DNA of 27,129 nt from Desulfobacterales bacterium (GTDB lineage Bacteria; Desulfobacterota; Desulfobacteria; Desulfobacterales; JAFDCJ01): contig CP070771.1 of NCBI GenBank assembly GCA_020345785.1, positions 95,321-122,449 of the forward strand, read 5' to 3'. Both the position numbers and the translations under genes were made by a program. Of the stretch, positions 1-7,505 are shown piece by piece (position 1 is the first letter of the stretch; the number at the start of each line of letters is the position of its first letter). The notes under the pieces are model-generated. The model searched no databases, was not told the DNA's origin, and was given only the letters and a program-made list of their open reading frames with translations.

Positions 1-11
1 CGCCCTTTAAT

Positions 12-163
12 GGGCGACCCAATGCTATTAACTTAACATAATTTTCCTGTGGGAAAGGCTTCCAGCCACGAAAAAAAGTCGCCCCGAAGCGTTAATCGCG
101 GCTGGAAGCCGCTCCCACAAAGATACACCGGATCCTTAAGTTAACGGCATTGGGCCCGACCCC
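12..163. repeat. MITE-like palindromic repeat, long copy
   Basis: A nested inverted repeat. The outer arms are GGGCGACCCAATGC followed by TATTAACTTAA (12-36), and TTAAGTTAACGGCATTGG followed by GCCCGACCCC (136-163). The inner arms are TGTGGGAAAGGCTTCCAGCC (49-68) and GGCTGGAAGCCGCTCCCACA (100-119), each itself a REP-like hairpin. A shorter copy in the same orientation lies at 20148-20234. There is no transposase inside, so it can only be a non-autonomous element. The inner hairpin resembles REP sequences mobilised by REP-associated tyrosine transposases, but the parent family is not determined. No convincing target-site duplication is visible. Confidence 0.75.
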
Positions 164-303
164 AAACGAACACTGCTGGACAATTTCAACTGCAATGACG
201 GCACCAGGCCATCGGCAAAGACGCGCTCGTCACCGTAAACATCCGCATGGCGCTTTAAAATATCCTCGTTGCTGTGCGTTCTGCCAGTAGAATTATATAC
301 GTT
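164..303 (-). pseudogene. Decayed coding scrap, unknown family
   Basis: On the minus strand, one frame stays open for about 46 codons and reads like protein (for example HSNEDILKRHADVYGDERVF and then ADGLVPSLQLKLSSSV). It begins after an in-frame TGA and has no start codon or ribosome-binding site. It runs straight into the right arm of the repeat at 163. I do not recognise the family. The reading is probably a gene remnant cut off by the repeat, but it could be chance. Confidence 0.25.
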
Positions 304-358
304 TCAAATAAAGATAATCTCACTTCACGTATTGCCAAAATGTAGCTACAATATTCGC

Positions 359-505
359 ATGGATTTCGAATGGGATGATACAAAACGCAAATTAAATATA
401 AACAAGCATGGAATAGATCTTATCAACGCCTCAAAGCCATTTGATAGTTATACTCTCACAATCAAGGATGATCGTTTCGATTATCAGAGGCTACTCTTCC
501 AATGA
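359..505 (+). pseudogene. Truncated BrnT-like toxin remnant
   Basis: From the ATG at 359 the product is 48 residues. It begins MDFEWDDTKRKLNINKHGID and later has DDRFDYQR. This matches the N-terminal half of BrnT ribonuclease toxins (family pattern roughly (M/-)FEWDxxKxxxNxxKHGI, then DxRxDYGExR), which are normally about 90-100 residues. The reading stops at 505, and its last codons overlap the end of the convergent lyase gene. No BrnA antitoxin follows. It is therefore a non-functional remnant, truncated just after the DDRFDY motif. An in-frame start upstream (269) would add an unrelated leader. Confidence 0.6.
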
Positions 506-1378
506 TTCAGCTGAAAGATATGAATCCACCAAATGTTTTAGCTTCTCAGAATGAACGATCTCTTCGAATTGGGGAAATGTGATCAGGCGATCCAGGTAGG
601 GTTGGGCGCTTTCTTCGGCTTTCAGTAATTTTAATACATCCATCATTCCTTTTGCTGCAGCGTATAAGGCTGTTAACCCGAAAAACACGATTTTAAATCC
701 CATGCTCTCGGCCTCTCTGACGGAGAACAGCGGTGTTTTGCCGCCTTCAATGAGGTTCAGGGCCAAGGGCGCTTGTGAATCTTTTATTGCTTTTTTGATC
801 TGATCGACGTTTTCATAGGCCTCAATAAAGGCCAGATCTGCGCCTGCTTCACGGCACAGATTGACGCGTTCGATGGCGTCATCCAGTCCATTGACGGCAA
901 GGGCATCGGTTCGCGCCATCAGGACGAAATCAGGATCTTCCTCGTTTCTCGCGTCCGAAGCCGCCTTGATCTTTACGACAAATTCATGCTTGGAGATCGT
1001 CTCCTTGCCGAACATGTGACCGCACTTTTTGGGCCAGATCTGGTCTTCAATAAACATTCCTGCCGCTCCCGCCCAGATATACTCCTTGACGGTTCTGAAA
1101 ACATTGATGGCATTCCCATAACCCGTATCGCCGTCGGCAAAGGTCGGAATTTCAACCGATCGGGCAATATACCGGACACGGTCGCACATTTCTCGAAAGT
1201 TGACGAGACCGATATCGGGCTGGGCCAGGAGGCTGGCGGCAGTGCCGTAACCCGAGTGAATAAGGGCTTTAAAACCTGACATCTCAATGATTCTGGCACT
1301 CAAGGCATCATAGGCGCCCGGCAGGATCAGAATTTGGGGACGGCTCAGTAGCTCTCTCAGTTTCTCACTTTTTTTCAT
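491..1378 (-). CDS. Isocitrate lyase/PEP mutase superfamily C-C lyase
   Basis: 295 residues, the usual length for the 2-methylisocitrate lyase / dimethylmalate lyase / oxaloacetate decarboxylase group. Visible hallmarks are ADGDTGYGN (81-89, metal-binding aspartates), EDQ (111-113), the signature KKCGH (117-121) with the catalytic Cys of the lyases, and ARTDA (155-159). The Cys argues for a true lyase rather than a phosphonopyruvate mutase or hydrolase. The substrate is open: 2-methylisocitrate, 2,3-dimethylmalate or another 2-alkylmalate are the family options, each giving an oxoacid plus a short carboxylate. It lies 69 bp downstream of the GntR gene on the same strand and is probably co-transcribed with it. 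The ribosome-binding site before the ATG at 1378 is poor. No methylcitrate synthase or dehydratase lies nearby, so a standard methylcitrate cycle is not supported. Confidence 0.85.
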   Translation of the reverse strand: MKKSEKLRELLSRPQILILPGAYDALSARIIEMSGFKALIHSGYGTAASLLAQPDIGLVNFREMCDRVRYIARSVEIPTFADGDTGYGNAINVFRTVKEYIWAGAAGMFIEDQIWPKKCGHMFGKETISKHEFVVKIKAASDARNEEDPDFVLMARTDALAVNGLDDAIERVNLCREAGADLAFIEAYENVDQIKKAIKDSQAPLALNLIEGGKTPLFSVREAESMGFKIVFFGLTALYAAAKGMMDVLKLLKAEESAQPYLDRLITFPQFEEIVHSEKLKHLVDSYLSAESLEE

Positions 1379-1447
1379 AGGGTATTTAAATCGTAAGAAG
1401 GTGTTTGGGAAAAGCGCCCGTTATGGGTCAATCCAGGTTTTAAGGTC

Positions 1448-2167
1448 CTACTGCGGCCAGAGTATTTCATGTTCAGCGCCGATATGCTGTGACATTGCCT
1501 GATGTATTTTGTCGGGATCCTTGCTGCGAATGGCCGCAAGCACATCAACATTCACCATATATAGTTTATTGAGGATCTTCCTGTCCAGATCTTTGAGCAG
1601 GTCGCGGTAATACCTGAAAATAAGGTCGGCAAAGGCATTCCAGATGGCAAAAAAGATCGGGTTATGAGTTGCACGGGCCATCACGCTGTGAAACTCAATG
1701 CCTTTTTCAAGATAGGCATTAACATCATTTGTGCAGGACTTCATATCGTCCAGAATGGTTTGCATTTCCTTCAACTGTTTTTTTGTGGCTCTTTCGGCAG
1801 CCAAAAGGGCAATCCGGGTCTCCAGGCCATCCCGAACTTCAGCCAGCTGCTGCAGCGTGGTTCGCTCAATTTGAATCATCCAACCCATCTGTTCTCTGAG
1901 CGATTCCATATAGGTGTCCAGCTCGGGGTTTTTGATCGTCGTGCCTTTGTGACCGGAAAAGACCTCAACCAATCCCATCAGCTCCAGCGTTCGAATGGCC
2001 TCTCTGACGGTTGGACGACCGACATTGAACCGTTCAGCCAAATCCCTTTCCGACGGCAGTTTGTCCGAAGGTTTTAGCCGGCCGTCTACGATAAGTTCTT
2101 TGATGTAGTCGACGATCTCTTCGGAAAGTCGAGCTTTCTTCAACGGCTTGAACAAATTTTCAGTCAT
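1448..2167 (-). CDS. GntR-family regulator, FadR (FCD) subfamily
   Basis: 239 residues. An N-terminal winged helix-turn-helix (about residues 10-75) contains the GntR signature LPSERDLAERFNVGRPTVRE followed by AIRTLELMGLVEV. A C-terminal helical FCD effector domain (about 95-235) contains GIEFHSVMARATHNP and a C-terminal MSQHIGAEHE, whose histidines fit the metal/carboxylate-binding pocket typical of FCD proteins. Such regulators usually respond to small organic acids or acyl-CoAs. Its own promoter region carries a TTGGTAATACCA palindrome (2213-2224). The same 30-bp block recurs before the ferredoxin oxidoreductase array at 19758-19787, so it probably autoregulates and also controls that array. 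It precedes the lyase gene in a likely two-gene operon. Confidence 0.92.
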   Translation of the reverse strand: MTENLFKPLKKARLSEEIVDYIKELIVDGRLKPSDKLPSERDLAERFNVGRPTVREAIRTLELMGLVEVFSGHKGTTIKNPELDTYMESLREQMGWMIQIERTTLQQLAEVRDGLETRIALLAAERATKKQLKEMQTILDDMKSCTNDVNAYLEKGIEFHSVMARATHNPIFFAIWNAFADLIFRYYRDLLKDLDRKILNKLYMVNVDVLAAIRSKDPDKIHQAMSQHIGAEHEILWPQ

Positions 2168-2212
2168 TACATTGATCTCGTGGCTGGTGAGTGTTTATTA
2201 AAAGTTGGTTAT

Positions 2213-2242
2213 TTGGTAATACCATATTGCCAATCTGTCAAG
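2213..2242 (-). promoter_or_regulatory. GntR operator overlapping gntR promoter
   Basis: The plus strand reads TTGGTAATACCAT at 2213-2225 and continues to CTGTCAAG at 2242. On the minus strand this gives a perfect -35 hexamer TTGACA (2241-2236) followed by the palindrome. TTGGT-NNN-ACCA matches the form of known PdhR and related FCD-GntR operators. The block is identical at 26 of 30 positions to 19758-19787. A clear -10 hexamer at normal spacing is not evident. The palindrome sits where RNA polymerase would bind, which suggests repression by occlusion. Confidence 0.7.
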
Positions 2243-2386
2243 GAAAAAAGGATGTTTGCGGGTTAATCCTTCATCCTCTCGGTGCTTTTTATGTTTTCCA
2301 ACATGAAGTTTAAGATGAGAGTCAGATTTGAAACCGCGGGGAAAAATGAAATACCAACGAGGCGGTCGGATGAAAGGGTGACGTGT

Positions 2387-3139
2387 TCACTGGAGGGATT
2401 CCAGCGCTTCAATCAGATCGGCAATTTTGTCGGAATTCGTCTTTAATTGCTTTAGAATCTGCTGCTTTTGCTGGCGTCGAACCTTTTCAATAGGTTGTTT
2501 TTCCGTTTCAACCGACTTTACGTGCGATCCATTCGGCCGGCAGAGGCCGTTTTCCAGGAGATCGATAAATTGAGCGGCTATTTCATCCGGCGTAAATGAA
2601 CTTTTGCCGGGTTTATACCATCTGAATAACCAGTTGCACATGCCAATAATGGCATTGGCCTGCAGCCTGACGTTCACTTCACGAAAATAGCCCTGGGCGA
2701 TTCCCTCTTCGATAATTTTCTCTACGACACGGGTGAATTTGCGCTTCTCAGTTCGAATTTTCTGAAAATCCTCTTCGGGCAACTGGTTCTCCTCACTGAA
2801 AAAAACGGTGAACATGGCCAAATTCTCAATGACGATGTTATGAAGATGGCGGCGAACAAAGACCCTCAGTTTTTCCGGGGGTGACAGATCCATACCGGTG
2901 ATTTCGTAAATAATGGCAAAAAAGCGCTCCAGCGCCTTAAGATAAATCAGGGAAAGAAGATTCTCCTTGGATGATACATAGTGGTAAAGCGCCGGCCGGG
3001 TTAAGCCGAGTTCATTGGCCACATCATCGAGGGTTGCGGAGCGATAGCCTTTTTGATGAAAGACTTTGATGGCGGCGTTAATGATCATTTTTTTTCTCAG
3101 GCTTTTATCCTGATTTTTGAATTCGGTACTCTCATTCAT
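2387..3139 (-). CDS. TetR-family regulator with C-terminal helical extension
   Basis: 250 residues from the ATG at 3139, which has GAGGT seven bases upstream; a TTG 12 bases earlier is less likely. The N-terminal helix-turn-helix (about 20-60) reads IKVFHQKGYRSATLDDVANE, then LGLTRPALYHYVSSKENLL, a classic TetR/AcrR DNA-binding domain. The ligand-binding core follows to about residue 195. The last roughly 45 residues (VETEKQPIEKVRRQQKQQIL onward, ending IADLIEALESLQ) are highly charged and heptad-like, suggesting an added coiled coil. It is divergent from the mutase operon, with a palindrome overlapping the mutase promoter (3189-3200). Many TetR proteins next to acyl-CoA catabolic genes sense acyl-CoAs; the ligand here is unknown. 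Confidence 0.9.
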   Translation of the reverse strand: MNESTEFKNQDKSLRKKMIINAAIKVFHQKGYRSATLDDVANELGLTRPALYHYVSSKENLLSLIYLKALERFFAIIYEITGMDLSPPEKLRVFVRRHLHNIVIENLAMFTVFFSEENQLPEEDFQKIRTEKRKFTRVVEKIIEEGIAQGYFREVNVRLQANAIIGMCNWLFRWYKPGKSSFTPDEIAAQFIDLLENGLCRPNGSHVKSVETEKQPIEKVRRQQKQQILKQLKTNSDKIADLIEALESLQ

Positions 3140-3159
3140 CGCAGACCTCAATTAAAGGC

Positions 3160-3188
3160 TTGACTTTTGATCTTTAAAAAGTTATTAA
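3160..3188 (+). promoter_or_regulatory. Sigma-70-type promoter of mutase operon
   Basis: TTGACT (3160-3165), a 17-bp spacer, then TATTAA (3183-3188) on the plus strand. This is a good match to the sigma-70 consensus and points towards the mutase gene. Transcription would begin near 3195, leaving a leader of about 200 nt. The TetR-like palindrome starts immediately after the -10 element. Confidence 0.55.
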
Positions 3189-3200
3189 CTTACTTGTAAG
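3189..3200. promoter_or_regulatory. Putative TetR operator
   Basis: The perfect inverted repeat CTTAC-TT-GTAAG lies 50 bp upstream of the TetR start and directly over the predicted start point of the mutase promoter. Position and symmetry fit a TetR-family repressor site controlling both divergent transcripts. The assignment is by position only. Confidence 0.5.
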
Positions 3201-3396
3201 CAAAATTTTCTTTCGAGTAAATAACATATTTGGCTCTCCAGTGCAAGCCTTAAAAGCGATTAAATCACCGCACTAAAAAAATGACATTATGACACAGGCT
3301 AGCCGGTGGAGAGAATAATGCCAACCCAAACCAAATTGCAACGTTCAATCTAATTCAGCCTGCCATTCAGGTCTGGATGGCGGGCAAGGGGGGTAT

Positions 3397-5094
3397 ATGA
3401 GTCAATTCGCCAAGAACCCAAAAAATGTGGAATGCAGCGGGGAGACGATCTGGGAAGATTACTTGTCCAATTATTATGAAAAACCCCAAAGTACCCGAAC
3501 CTGGTCCGGATATGATGTCAAAGAGATCTATACCCCCCGAGACAGGCAAAATGAAGACTATGCCAAAAACATCGGCGATGCGGGAGAATATCCTTTCACG
3601 CGGGGTATCCATCGCAATATGTTCAGGGGCCGATACTGGACCCGACGCGAAGTTGTCGGAATCGGCTCACCGGCCGACACCCACCGCAGGGCTGCCTATT
3701 GTTTCGAACAGGGGGGCACAGGATTGAACACCATCGCCGATGTGACCTATGAGATGGGTTTGGATCCGGACCATCCCTACGCTCAAAACGAGGTCGGGCT
3801 GACCGGCGTCAATATCTCCTCGATCAAAGACATGCAGGTCCTGGTCGGCGATATACCTCTGGACAAGGTCAGTTGGTCGCTGATCACCGCCTCTACCGTG
3901 GCGGCGGTGACCATGGCCCAGTATGTCGCGGTTGCCCGAGACAAGGGTTACGATATCAGCAGGCTGCGCGGTTCGGTTCAAAATGATCCCATTCATTTCC
4001 GCTATTGTGGATTTCGGCCGGCCTGTCCTTTGGATCTTTCCATCAAGCTCGGAACCGATGTCATGGAATTCTGTACTCGCAACATGCCCAAATGGTATTA
4101 CACCACCGTCAATATGTATGATCTCAGGGAACAGGGCATCACCGCCGCCCAGGAAGTGGCCTTCGGATTTGGAATTGCAAAATGTTATATCGATGAGTTG
4201 CTGCGTCGCGGTTTGGACATCGACGAATTTGCGCCCCGATTTACTTTCTATGTGTCGAGTCACATCGATTTCTTTGAAGAAATTGCCAAAATACGGGCGG
4301 CGCGGCGCATGTGGGCCAAATTATTGAAGGAGACTTACGGGGCGAAAGACCCGCGATCCATGCAGTTTCGCTTTGCGGTTCACACTTCCGGTTGTTCGCT
4401 GATTCCGCAACAGCCGCTGAACAATCTCGTCCGTATCTCTTACCAGGCCCTGGCAGCCGTTTTAGCGGGAGTTCAGTCGCTGCATTGTTGCTCGTATGAT
4501 GAGCCCATGTGCCTGCCGACCGAAAGGGGACATCTGCAAGCCCTCAGAACCCAGCAAATCATTGCATATGAGACCGGTGTGACGAACGTGGCCGATCCAT
4601 TGGGGGGGTCTTATTATGTTGAAAGCCTGACCGACAAGCTGGAGGAAGACGCCCTGCGCATTATGCAGCAGGTTGAAGACATCGGCGGCATGGCGGAGGC
4701 CATCCGGACCGAATGGCTGGATCGCCAGTTCGAAAAGGAAGCCGTCAAACGTCAAAAGGAGATCGACAACCGAGACAAACTCATCGTGGGGGTCAACATT
4801 TTTACCGGCGAACCGGAGACTTCCACGCCCCTGGGCGTGCAGCGTATTCCTGAACAGTCCGCCCGCCAGCAAATCGAGGATACCAAACAGCTCAAAAAGA
4901 GCCGCGATTTCAAGAAACTGACCGAATCCATCAAACGTCTGCGGGAAGACGCTGAAGCGGGTCGCAACACCATTTCGGCTATGATCGAGGCGACCCGAAA
5001 CTTTGCGACCACGGCAGAACTGATGGGCACCGTCCGCCAGGCCTATGGTTATCCCTATGATCCCCTAAACATTATTGAATCACCATTTGATTAA
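3397..5094 (+). CDS. B12-dependent acyl-CoA mutase, large (catalytic) subunit
   Basis: 565 residues forming the TIM-barrel substrate domain only; the cobalamin domain is the next gene, as in isobutyryl-CoA and 2-hydroxyisobutyryl-CoA mutases. Family landmarks are SVQNDP (193-198), NMPKW (229-233), EFAPRFTFYV (277-286) and ARRMWAKL (302-309). Positions that set substrate in the family differ. By hand alignment, methylmalonyl-CoA mutase Tyr89 (Phe in isobutyryl-, Ile in hydroxyisobutyryl-CoA mutase) is Val86, Arg207 (Gln in those two) is Lys217, and the near-invariant His244 is Asp242. The substrate therefore cannot be transferred from any characterised member; the retained cationic Lys would suit a carboxylated acyl-CoA. 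The start is supported by AAGGGGGG just upstream. It is the first gene of the mutase-B12 subunit-MeaB operon and is probably controlled by the divergent TetR protein. Confidence 0.88.
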   Translation: MSQFAKNPKNVECSGETIWEDYLSNYYEKPQSTRTWSGYDVKEIYTPRDRQNEDYAKNIGDAGEYPFTRGIHRNMFRGRYWTRREVVGIGSPADTHRRAAYCFEQGGTGLNTIADVTYEMGLDPDHPYAQNEVGLTGVNISSIKDMQVLVGDIPLDKVSWSLITASTVAAVTMAQYVAVARDKGYDISRLRGSVQNDPIHFRYCGFRPACPLDLSIKLGTDVMEFCTRNMPKWYYTTVNMYDLREQGITAAQEVAFGFGIAKCYIDELLRRGLDIDEFAPRFTFYVSSHIDFFEEIAKIRAARRMWAKLLKETYGAKDPRSMQFRFAVHTSGCSLIPQQPLNNLVRISYQALAAVLAGVQSLHCCSYDEPMCLPTERGHLQALRTQQIIAYETGVTNVADPLGGSYYVESLTDKLEEDALRIMQQVEDIGGMAEAIRTEWLDRQFEKEAVKRQKEIDNRDKLIVGVNIFTGEPETSTPLGVQRIPEQSARQQIEDTKQLKKSRDFKKLTESIKRLREDAEAGRNTISAMIEATRNFATTAELMGTVRQAYGYPYDPLNIIESPFD

Positions 5095-5118
5095 TGTCTT
5101 GCAATAGGAGCAAGGAGA

Positions 5119-5517
5119 ATGAACGACAAGCGCATCAAAGTGATCATCAGCAAAGTGGGTTTGGATGGCCATGACCGAGGGGCCAAAGTGGTGGCGTCCT
5201 TGCTCAAAGAAGCCGGCATGGAGGTCGTGTACCTGGGAATGTATCAGAGTCCCGAGGCCATCGTTCAGGCCGCCATTGACGAGGATGCGCAGGTGATCGG
5301 CGTCAGCTATCTATCCGGTGAACATCTCGTCTACACGCCCAAGATCGTGGCAGCGATGAAAAAAAACGATCTGGAGGACGTCCTCTTTGTAGTGGGCGGA
5401 TCCTTCCCGCCGGAAGACATACCGGTCATGAAAAAGATGGGGGTGGATGAAGTCTTTCGGGGGGGCTCGCTGACCGCGGCCTTTGTTAATTATATTCGTG
5501 ATAACGTGCGCTTGTAG
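5119..5517 (+). CDS. Acyl-CoA mutase small subunit, cobalamin-binding
   Basis: 132 residues forming a single Rossmann-like B12 domain. It has DGHDRG (16-21), the DxHxxG motif in which His18 coordinates cobalt from below, then a GVSYLSGEH loop and VVGGSFPPED, which receive the nucleotide tail. The preceding AGCAAGGAG gives a good ribosome-binding site, 24 bp after the large subunit stop. It should form the holoenzyme with the 3397-5094 product. Confidence 0.93.
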   Translation: MNDKRIKVIISKVGLDGHDRGAKVVASLLKEAGMEVVYLGMYQSPEAIVQAAIDEDAQVIGVSYLSGEHLVYTPKIVAAMKKNDLEDVLFVVGGSFPPEDIPVMKKMGVDEVFRGGSLTAAFVNYIRDNVRL

Positions 5518-5527
5518 GACGACCGCC

Positions 5528-6526
5528 ATGGACCCTGACCGCCATGACAATCCGGAAGTAATGGTTCGGCAGCTGCTGGACGGCAACCGCCGGGCGGCGG
5601 GACGCTTGATCTCAATGGTTGAGAACGGCGCCGCCGATGCCAAAGAATTAATGAAGCAGGTATACCCCCGAAGCGGCAAATCCATGATAATCGGCCTAAC
5701 CGGTTCAAGCGGCAGCGGGAAATCGAGTTTAATCAACCATCTCATCAAAAGTTTTCGCCGCATGGGCCACAAGGTCGGTGTCGTCGCGGTCGACCCCAGC
5801 AGCCCGTTTTCAGGCGGTGCCATTTTGGGTGACCGCATCCGGTTTCAGCAGCATTCACTGGATGACGGTGTTTTCATCCGGTCGATGGGTTCGCGGGGCT
5901 ATTTAGGGGGATTGGCGCGCGCAACCGCCGATGCAGTCCGGATCATGGAAGCGATGGGCAATGAGGTCATCATTATCGAGACGTTGGGCGTCGGCCAGGA
6001 TGAAATCGACATCATTCACCTTGCCCAGACCTGCCTGCTGGTTTTGACGCCCGGCATGGGGGATGATATTCAGGCCATGAAGGCCGGTATCATGGAAATC
6101 GCCGACCTCATCGTACTGAACAAGGCCGACCTGCAAGGCGCTGACGTTCTTTTGCGCAGCCTGGAAGCCACCGTGTTTGTCGCCGCAGCCGAGGCGGAGG
6201 GAGCGTGGCGTCCGCTCATTATCCCCACCGTTGCCGTGGCCCCCAAATCAAAGGATATCGAAGGCATCGATACGCTGGTAAAGGCCGTCATGGACCACCA
6301 AACCTATATTCGGGATCATCAGGTCATCAAAGACTTGCACGCCCAGCGCATCGAGCAGGAACTGGGTCTGATCTTTAAGGATGAAATCGAAAAATTAGTT
6401 TTTGCCGGACTCAAAGGCACCGGCAAAAAGCGCCAATACATCGAAGTCATTATGCAAGGACGCAATGACCCGTATTCCGTGGTTCAAGAGGTGCTGGAAA
6501 ATTTTCTTTCGGCTAATCGGTCCTGA
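5528..6526 (+). CDS. meaB: MeaB/ArgK-type G-protein chaperone of the mutase
   Basis: 332 residues from the ATG at 5528. Longer readings to 5483 would overlap the B12 subunit gene and lack a ribosome site. It is a P-loop GTPase of the SIMIBI class: Walker A GSSGSGKS (59-66), VAVDPSSPFSGGAILGDRIR (switch region typical of MeaB), ETLGVGQDE (the family usually has ETVGVGQSE) and NKAD for guanine recognition. MeaB proteins gate cofactor loading and repair of adenosylcobalamin mutases. Starting 10 bp after its partner's small subunit gene implies a dedicated chaperone. It ends 30 bp from the convergent reductase gene; no strong terminator is visible between them. Confidence 0.93.
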   Translation: MDPDRHDNPEVMVRQLLDGNRRAAGRLISMVENGAADAKELMKQVYPRSGKSMIIGLTGSSGSGKSSLINHLIKSFRRMGHKVGVVAVDPSSPFSGGAILGDRIRFQQHSLDDGVFIRSMGSRGYLGGLARATADAVRIMEAMGNEVIIIETLGVGQDEIDIIHLAQTCLLVLTPGMGDDIQAMKAGIMEIADLIVLNKADLQGADVLLRSLEATVFVAAAEAEGAWRPLIIPTVAVAPKSKDIEGIDTLVKAVMDHQTYIRDHQVIKDLHAQRIEQELGLIFKDEIEKLVFAGLKGTGKKRQYIEVIMQGRNDPYSVVQEVLENFLSANRS

Positions 6527-6556
6527 TCTTTACATCATAGGTGTCTTGCCGGCGTT

Positions 6557-7483
6557 TCAGGCCCCTCCTGGCCGGGTTTCTTCGAGGGCTTTTACCAAAT
6601 AAGACATGATTTGATTGATGGGTGTCTGGATGCCGATTTTCTGACCTTCCCTGACCACGGCGCCGCTGATGAAATCAATCTCCGTTTTCTTGCCTTTAAA
6701 CATATCCTGTACCATGGAACTGAAGCTGTCGGCGTTCTTTTCAGCCAAATCATAGGCTGCCTGCAGCATATCTTCGTAAAGTAATCGAATTCCTTTGGCT
6801 GCGGCCACTCTCAGGGCTTCTTCAACTATCAGTTTCATGGTTGCCCTGGACGGCTCATTATCAATGAGTTTACGGCATTTAGCCCGCAGAATCGCACCCA
6901 GGGGATTGATGCCCAGGTTGAAAATAAGTTTGGTCCAGATCAAGCCCATGACGTTGTCCGAAGCGTAAGTTTTAAAACCGCCCGCCTTGAACAAACTGAC
7001 AATCTTTTCCACCCGCTCGGTGATCCGTCCATCGGCCTCCCCGATATAAATATTGCCGTGGGCCGTGTGCCGGATCCGGCCCGGTTCAATAACCGTGGCG
7101 GCCGCATCTGAAGTGCCTGCCAGAACCCTTTGGCTGCCGAAAACTCTTTCCAGGATCTCCACGTTGCCAAGTCCGTTTTGCAGGGTCAGCACGGTTGTCT
7201 CTTCGGCGGCAATTTTAACGGCCGCCTCCGCGGCGGCTTTGGTGTCATAGGATTTCACGCAGAGGATGATGAGATCCGCCGGACCTAAATCTTCAATGGC
7301 GTCTGTGGCCTCGATGGGTACGATCCGTTCTCCGCCGATGCCCTCTAGCAGTAGGCCGTCTGTTCTGATCCTTGCGATATGCTCTTTATTGGTGCTGTAT
7401 AGACAGACGTCCTTGCCGGCCTCCTTCAGCAAGCCTCCGGTCATGGAACCCATGGCACCCGCACCCACAATAGCAATTTTCAT
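6557..7483 (-). CDS. Ketopantoate reductase family (PanE/ApbA) oxidoreductase
   Basis: 308 residues. The N-terminal NAD(P)-binding Rossmann fold has GAGAMG (7-12). The family core is QNGLGN, then WTKLIFNLGINPL with the catalytic Lys, then DMFKGKKTEIDFISGAVV with the substrate-binding Glu region. The classical member reduces 2-dehydropantoate to pantoate with NADPH in coenzyme A synthesis, but many paralogues reduce other 2-oxoacids. It is the last gene of the long minus-strand array, 22 bp after the oxidoreductase gamma subunit. With no panB nearby, a catabolic 2-oxoacid/2-hydroxyacid role is as likely as pantothenate synthesis. A good Shine-Dalgarno (GAAAGGAGAG) precedes the ATG. Confidence 0.87.
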   Translation of the reverse strand: MKIAIVGAGAMGSMTGGLLKEAGKDVCLYSTNKEHIARIRTDGLLLEGIGGERIVPIEATDAIEDLGPADLIILCVKSYDTKAAAEAAVKIAAEETTVLTLQNGLGNVEILERVFGSQRVLAGTSDAAATVIEPGRIRHTAHGNIYIGEADGRITERVEKIVSLFKAGGFKTYASDNVMGLIWTKLIFNLGINPLGAILRAKCRKLIDNEPSRATMKLIVEEALRVAAAKGIRLLYEDMLQAAYDLAEKNADSFSSMVQDMFKGKKTEIDFISGAVVREGQKIGIQTPINQIMSYLVKALEETRPGGA

Positions 7484-7505
7484 GCGTCTCTCCTTTCGAC
7501 CTGCA

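Noticed and set aside
2291..2304. ATGTT-TTCC-AACAT hairpin as terminator of the TetR gene
   Set aside because: Only five base pairs, and followed by A residues rather than U in the direction of TetR transcription.
3667..4263. 198-codon minus-strand open frame
   Set aside because: Antisense to the mutase large subunit; no motif and no ribosome site.
6527..6556. Terminator between the convergent meaB and reductase genes
   Set aside because: Only short GC-rich complementarity and no T-tract in either direction; not strong enough to call.
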